A DNA stretch of 17,015 nt, taken from NCBI GenBank assembly GCA_964583615.1, contig CAZOWM010000061.1, positions 1-17,015 of the forward strand, read 5' to 3'. The DNA comes from CAZOWM01 sp964583615 (GTDB lineage Bacteria > Spirochaetota > B62-G9 > DRHN01). Positions within the stretch are counted from its first letter, which is position 1. Every line of letters begins with the position of its first letter. A program made the translations under genes and the position numbers. The notes below the pieces were generated by a model. It had not been told where the DNA came from, did no database searches, and was given only the letters and a program-made list of their open reading frames with translations. Shown here piece by piece: positions 13,695 to 17,015 of this stretch.

Positions 13695-15203
13695 ATGGAA
13701 AAGGTCTTTATCTTTGACACGACCTTGCGGGACGGTGAACAGTCACCCGGCGCAAGCATGGCAATCGAGCAGAAAGTCGAGGTTGCAAAGCTTCTCGCAA
13801 TGATCAATGTGGATATCATCGAGGCGGGGTTCCCGATCTCCTCGCCGAAACAGTTCGAAGGTGTAAAGCGAATCGCCGAATCTGTAGAGGGGCCGACAAT
13901 CGCAGGACTCGCCCGGGCTGTTGAAAAAGATATTACCAAATGCTTCGATGCAGTCAAGCAAGCACAGAAGAAGCGGATACACACCTTTATCGCCACTTCA
14001 GATATCCATCTCCAACACAAGCTGAAGAAGACAAAACAGGAAGTACTGAAACTTGCAGTGGATGCGGTGACGCTTGCAAAATCAATGGTTGATGATGTGG
14101 AGTTCTCTGCGGAGGACGCGACAAGAAGTGACTGGGAATACCTCAAGGACATTTACACTGCGGTAATAGAAGCCGGTGCGCACACCATAAATGTTCCCGA
14201 TACTGTAGGATATACGGTTCCCGACGAGTACGCGAAGCTCGTCGAATTTCTCATAAAGAATATACCAGGAATCGAAGACGTGGTCATCAGCGTCCACTGC
14301 CACAACGATCTTGGGCTCGCGACAGCCAACACACTGCGCGCGCTGATGGCAGGCGCCCGTCAGGCGGAGGTATCGGTGAACGGTATCGGGGAAAGGGCGG
14401 GAAACGCCTCGTTTGAAGAAGTGGTCATGACATTGTGTACACGCAGAGACGTGTACAAGCTTTCCTCGGGCATCAAGACCGAACAGATATCCCATCTCAG
14501 TAAAACCATCGTGAATTTTACCGGAATCCCCGTGCAGCCGAATAAGGCAATCGTCGGTGAAAATGCCTTCGCTCATGAAGCGGGAATACATCAGGACGGG
14601 ATGATCAAAAACCCCACGACCTACGAAATAATGACCCCTCAGTCGATCGGCAGGTCACAGTCGATTCTCGTGCTCGGACGGCACTCCGGAAAGCACGGAT
14701 TGAAAAAACGAATTACCGAGCTTGGGTACACGCTGAACGAAAAGGACTTCACAAAGGTGTATGACAAGTTTCTCGAGCTCGCAGACAAGAAAAAAGAGGT
14801 GTTCGATGGGGACCTTCACGCACTGTTGGAGGAAGAATTAAACATACTTCCCCGTGTGTACACTCTGCAGTACTTTAGTGTCGTTACCGGCAACAAGGTG
14901 ATTCCCACAGCCACGGTGATGCTGCAGAGAAACAAAAAAAACTATCAGGAAGCGGCAACCGGCGACGGCCCTGTTGACGCGGTGTACCGTGCGATCGAGA
15001 AGATTACGGATACGCCGGTAAAGCTGACGAGCTATTCCATCAACGCCGTCACGCACGGGAAGGATGCGCTCGGAGGTGTGACCATTTCTGTTGAAAAAAA
15101 CAACAAGGTGTATAGAGGATACGGGGTTGCAACCGACGTCATCGAGGCAAGCGCAAATGCTCTTCTGAACGCAATCAACAGGATCCTCAACAACAGCACC
15201 TAA
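13695..15203 (+). CDS. leuA: 2-Isopropylmalate synthase
   Basis: LeuA condenses acetyl-CoA with 2-ketoisovalerate, the first step of the leucine branch. The 502-residue protein has the TIM-barrel catalytic domain opening with DTTLRDGEQSPGASM (8-22). The expected metal ligands and catalytic residues are D13, H201 and H203 (HCHNDLG), and N237 (GERAGNAS); these match the E. coli D14, H202, H204 and N238 pattern. GLGT-type substrate motifs and HEAGIHQDGM follow. A complete C-terminal regulatory domain (about 385-500) is present, so feedback inhibition by leucine is expected. GGAG is only one base before the ATG, but AGGGGG lies ten bases upstream. It sits 23 bp after ilvN and 19 bp before cimA. 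Its closest neighbour cimA is a paralogue; motifs and the GEQSPG sequence support isopropylmalate rather than citramalate synthase. Confidence 0.95.
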   Translation: MEKVFIFDTTLRDGEQSPGASMAIEQKVEVAKLLAMINVDIIEAGFPISSPKQFEGVKRIAESVEGPTIAGLARAVEKDITKCFDAVKQAQKKRIHTFIATSDIHLQHKLKKTKQEVLKLAVDAVTLAKSMVDDVEFSAEDATRSDWEYLKDIYTAVIEAGAHTINVPDTVGYTVPDEYAKLVEFLIKNIPGIEDVVISVHCHNDLGLATANTLRALMAGARQAEVSVNGIGERAGNASFEEVVMTLCTRRDVYKLSSGIKTEQISHLSKTIVNFTGIPVQPNKAIVGENAFAHEAGIHQDGMIKNPTTYEIMTPQSIGRSQSILVLGRHSGKHGLKKRITELGYTLNEKDFTKVYDKFLELADKKKEVFDGDLHALLEEELNILPRVYTLQYFSVVTGNKVIPTATVMLQRNKKNYQEAATGDGPVDAVYRAIEKITDTPVKLTSYSINAVTHGKDALGGVTISVEKNNKVYRGYGVATDVIEASANALLNAINRILNNST

Positions 15204-15222
15204 TAGCCTGGAGAGCGTGAAT

Positions 15223-16848
15223 ATGATGTTGCAAATTCTTGATACCACACTACGTGACGGCAGTCAGGGAGAAGGAGTCACCTTTTCAAGTGAGGACAAG
15301 ATCAAGGTCGCCCTGGCGCTCGACGAGTTCGGCGTGCACTACATAGAGGGCGGCTGGCCAGGCTCGAATCCAAAGGACATCGCATTTTTCAAAAAAATAC
15401 AAAAGCTCCATCTGAAAAATGCAAAAGTGACCGCCTTCGGCAGCACACGGAGGATGAAAAACAGACCGGATGAAGATAAAAACCTCAGAGCGATCGTTTC
15501 TACAGACGCCCCGGTCGCCTCAATTTTCGGTAAAACCTGGGATCTTCACGTGACAGATGCGCTGAGGGTCCCCTTGAGAAAAAATCTCGAGATTATAGAG
15601 GACAGCATTGCGTTTCTGCGGTCTCAGGGACTCGAAGTAATCTACGACGCCGAGCACTTTTTCGACGGATACCGCGCGAATCCATCCTACGCTCTTGAAA
15701 CCCTCCTTGCCGCACAGAGGGGGGGTGCGGAATGCCTGGTGCTCTGTGACACAAATGGGGGAACACTTCCCCATGAGGTGGGCGGAATCATGAAGGAAGT
15801 GCTGAGCAAAGTCAGCGCACCCCTCGGTATCCACGCCCATAACGACTGCGGATGCGGAGTCGCGGTCTCGATCGAGGCCGTGAAAAACGGCGCGGTACAG
15901 GTACATGGAACTGTAAACGGCTACGGTGAGCGGTGCGGGAACGCGAATCTCTGCTCCATTATCCCGATTCTCGTGCTGAAGATGGGAATTCAATGCATCC
16001 CTGCGGCAAACCTTCGCTCCATCGCGCATCTCTCCCGTTACGTGAGCGAGCTTGCTAACATGGCGCACGACAGAAAAATGCCCTTTGTCGGAGAAAGCGC
16101 GTTCGCGCACAAGGGCGGTATTCACGTCGATGCAGTCATGAAGAACCCCAAAACCTACGAGCACATCGAGCCCGAGTCTGTGGGGAACGTACGGCGCGTA
16201 CTTGTATCGGACCTGTCCGGCAAGAGCAACATTTATTACAAAGCCTCGCAATTCAATGTGGACCTCAACCGTGTCGATGATCATTCGAGGAAAACGAGAG
16301 AAATTCTCAGCAGGCTGAAAACGCTCGAGGACGCAGGCTACCAGTTCGAAGGTGCTGAAGGTTCTTTCGAGATTCTTCTCAAAAAGCTCATCAAACGCTT
16401 TAACGACTACTTCTCCCTCGAGGGCTTTCGGGTGATTACCGAGCGCAGAGGCCCGTCTCAGAATGTGCTTTCAGAGGCCACCATAAAGGTCACCGTGGAC
16501 GGAGAAAAGGAGCTCACCGCAAGCGAGGGGGTCGGACCGGTAAACGCTCTTGACAGGGCGCTTCGCAAAGCGCTCATGAGATTCTACCCCACACTCAGTG
16601 AAATGAAGCTCATCGACTATAAAGTCAGGGTGCTCGAGGCGGACAAGGCCACAGAAGCGTCGGTTCGAGTTTTGATACAGAGTGGTGACAGCACGGACAC
16701 ATGGGGGACGGTGGGTGTTTCTCAAAACGTTATGGAGGCAAGCTGGCTTGCGCTGGTGGACTCGATTTCCTACAAGCTCATGAAAGACGAGCAGGAGGGG
16801 CGGGAAATCAAGGGAAAATCAGAGCACCTCGACAGGCATAAGATGTGA
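15223..16848 (+). CDS. cimA: (R)-citramalate synthase
   Basis: CimA condenses pyruvate and acetyl-CoA to (R)-citramalate, which LeuCDB-type enzymes turn into 2-oxobutyrate; this bypasses threonine dehydratase in isoleucine synthesis. The 541-residue protein has LDTTLRDGSQGEGVTFS (6-22), the CimA-type signature, and YIEGGWPGSNPKD (40-52), which distinguishes the family from LeuA. Metal ligands D12, H204 and H206 (GIHAHNDCG) and N240 (GERCGNANL) are intact. A LeuA-type C-terminal regulatory domain (about 410-530) includes EGVGPVNALDRALRKAL, so inhibition by isoleucine is plausible. GGAGAG lies seven bases before the ATG at 15223; a GTG at 15217 and an ATG at 15226 are close in-frame alternatives. 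It is the last gene of the visible operon and is followed by a weak terminator candidate. Confidence 0.94.
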   Translation: MMLQILDTTLRDGSQGEGVTFSSEDKIKVALALDEFGVHYIEGGWPGSNPKDIAFFKKIQKLHLKNAKVTAFGSTRRMKNRPDEDKNLRAIVSTDAPVASIFGKTWDLHVTDALRVPLRKNLEIIEDSIAFLRSQGLEVIYDAEHFFDGYRANPSYALETLLAAQRGGAECLVLCDTNGGTLPHEVGGIMKEVLSKVSAPLGIHAHNDCGCGVAVSIEAVKNGAVQVHGTVNGYGERCGNANLCSIIPILVLKMGIQCIPAANLRSIAHLSRYVSELANMAHDRKMPFVGESAFAHKGGIHVDAVMKNPKTYEHIEPESVGNVRRVLVSDLSGKSNIYYKASQFNVDLNRVDDHSRKTREILSRLKTLEDAGYQFEGAEGSFEILLKKLIKRFNDYFSLEGFRVITERRGPSQNVLSEATIKVTVDGEKELTASEGVGPVNALDRALRKALMRFYPTLSEMKLIDYKVRVLEADKATEASVRVLIQSGDSTDTWGTVGVSQNVMEASWLALVDSISYKLMKDEQEGREIKGKSEHLDRHKM

Positions 16849-16940
16849 GACCTGAAGACCCTTCATACCTTCTCTCAATTCAGATCATATGTCACGTCAG
16901 AAATCGAGCTTCTCTCTGAGCTCGCACGGAACACTCCTGA

Positions 16941-16968
16941 AAAAGTATGCTTTTTTGTGCATATTTTT
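16941..16968 (+). terminator. Candidate terminator downstream of cimA
   Basis: AAAAGTATGC (16941-16950) can pair with GCATATTTTT (16959-16968) over ten base pairs, one of them G-T, with an 8-nt loop and a T-rich 3' arm. It starts 92 bp after the cimA stop. The stem is AT-rich and therefore weak. The rest of 16849-17015 shows only a 6-bp inverted repeat, CGAGCT/AGCTCG (16905-16924), and no gene. Confidence 0.4.
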
Positions 16969-17015
16969 ATTACAATTATGAGATTAATTCCCGGACGAAA
17001 ACCCCTACACATTCA

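Noticed and set aside
15520..16284. A 254-codon open frame on the minus strand opposite cimA
   Set aside because: It is a shadow of cimA, with no domain motifs and no ribosome binding site that I could recognise.
1..17015. tRNA or rRNA genes, CRISPR arrays, insertion sequences, prophage or defence genes
   Set aside because: Reading both strands, I found no such repeats, transposase motifs or structural RNA signatures; the window looks like ordinary chromosomal housekeeping DNA.

Overview
The window is bacterial chromosome with densely packed genes on both strands. It has sigma70-type promoters (the clearest is TTGACT-N17-TATTAT before a ferredoxin gene), Shine-Dalgarno sites before most genes and rho-independent terminators. 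A small [4Fe-4S] ferredoxin, a cobyric acid synthase, a citramalate route to isoleucine and a diguanylate cyclase suggest a free-living, probably anaerobic, prototrophic bacterium. I cannot name the phylum from this sequence.

Positions 1-4116 are all on the minus strand. In transcription order they hold a xylulokinase gene (xylB), a two-helix potassium channel with a cytoplasmic nucleotide-binding (RCK) domain, an overlapping gene for a free-standing cyclic-nucleotide-binding domain, and, after a 144-bp gap with its own candidate promoter, a threonine aldolase cut by the window edge. Positions 4279-5346 (plus) encode a GAF-GGDEF diguanylate cyclase. Positions 5364-6715 (minus) hold a DUF456 membrane protein, a monocistronic ferredoxin with a clear promoter and terminator, and an unrecognised four-helix membrane protein. 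A complete cobQ (plus) converges with a PfkB-family sugar kinase gene (minus) at 8384/8388.

Positions 9315-16848 form the main unit, a branched-chain amino acid operon: ilvD-ilvB-ilvN-leuA-cimA. LeuA starts the leucine branch. CimA makes citramalate from pyruvate and acetyl-CoA, giving isoleucine without threonine. IlvBN and IlvD act in the shared part of the valine and isoleucine routes. ilvC and leuBCD are not in the window.

The most notable signal lies in the 338 bp before ilvD. A 44-codon reading frame with a good ribosome binding site (9451-9585) encodes a peptide in which 14 of residues 18-34 are Leu, Ile or Val. Seven bases after its stop codon comes a 9-bp GC-rich hairpin followed by eight T. 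A copy of the hairpin's 3' arm inside the end of the peptide gene can pair with the hairpin's 5' arm instead. This is the layout of ribosome-mediated transcription attenuation, with Leu, Ile and Val codons matching the three end products of the operon. Second in interest are the split channel/cyclic-nucleotide-sensor gene pair and a four-cysteine insertion in IlvB.
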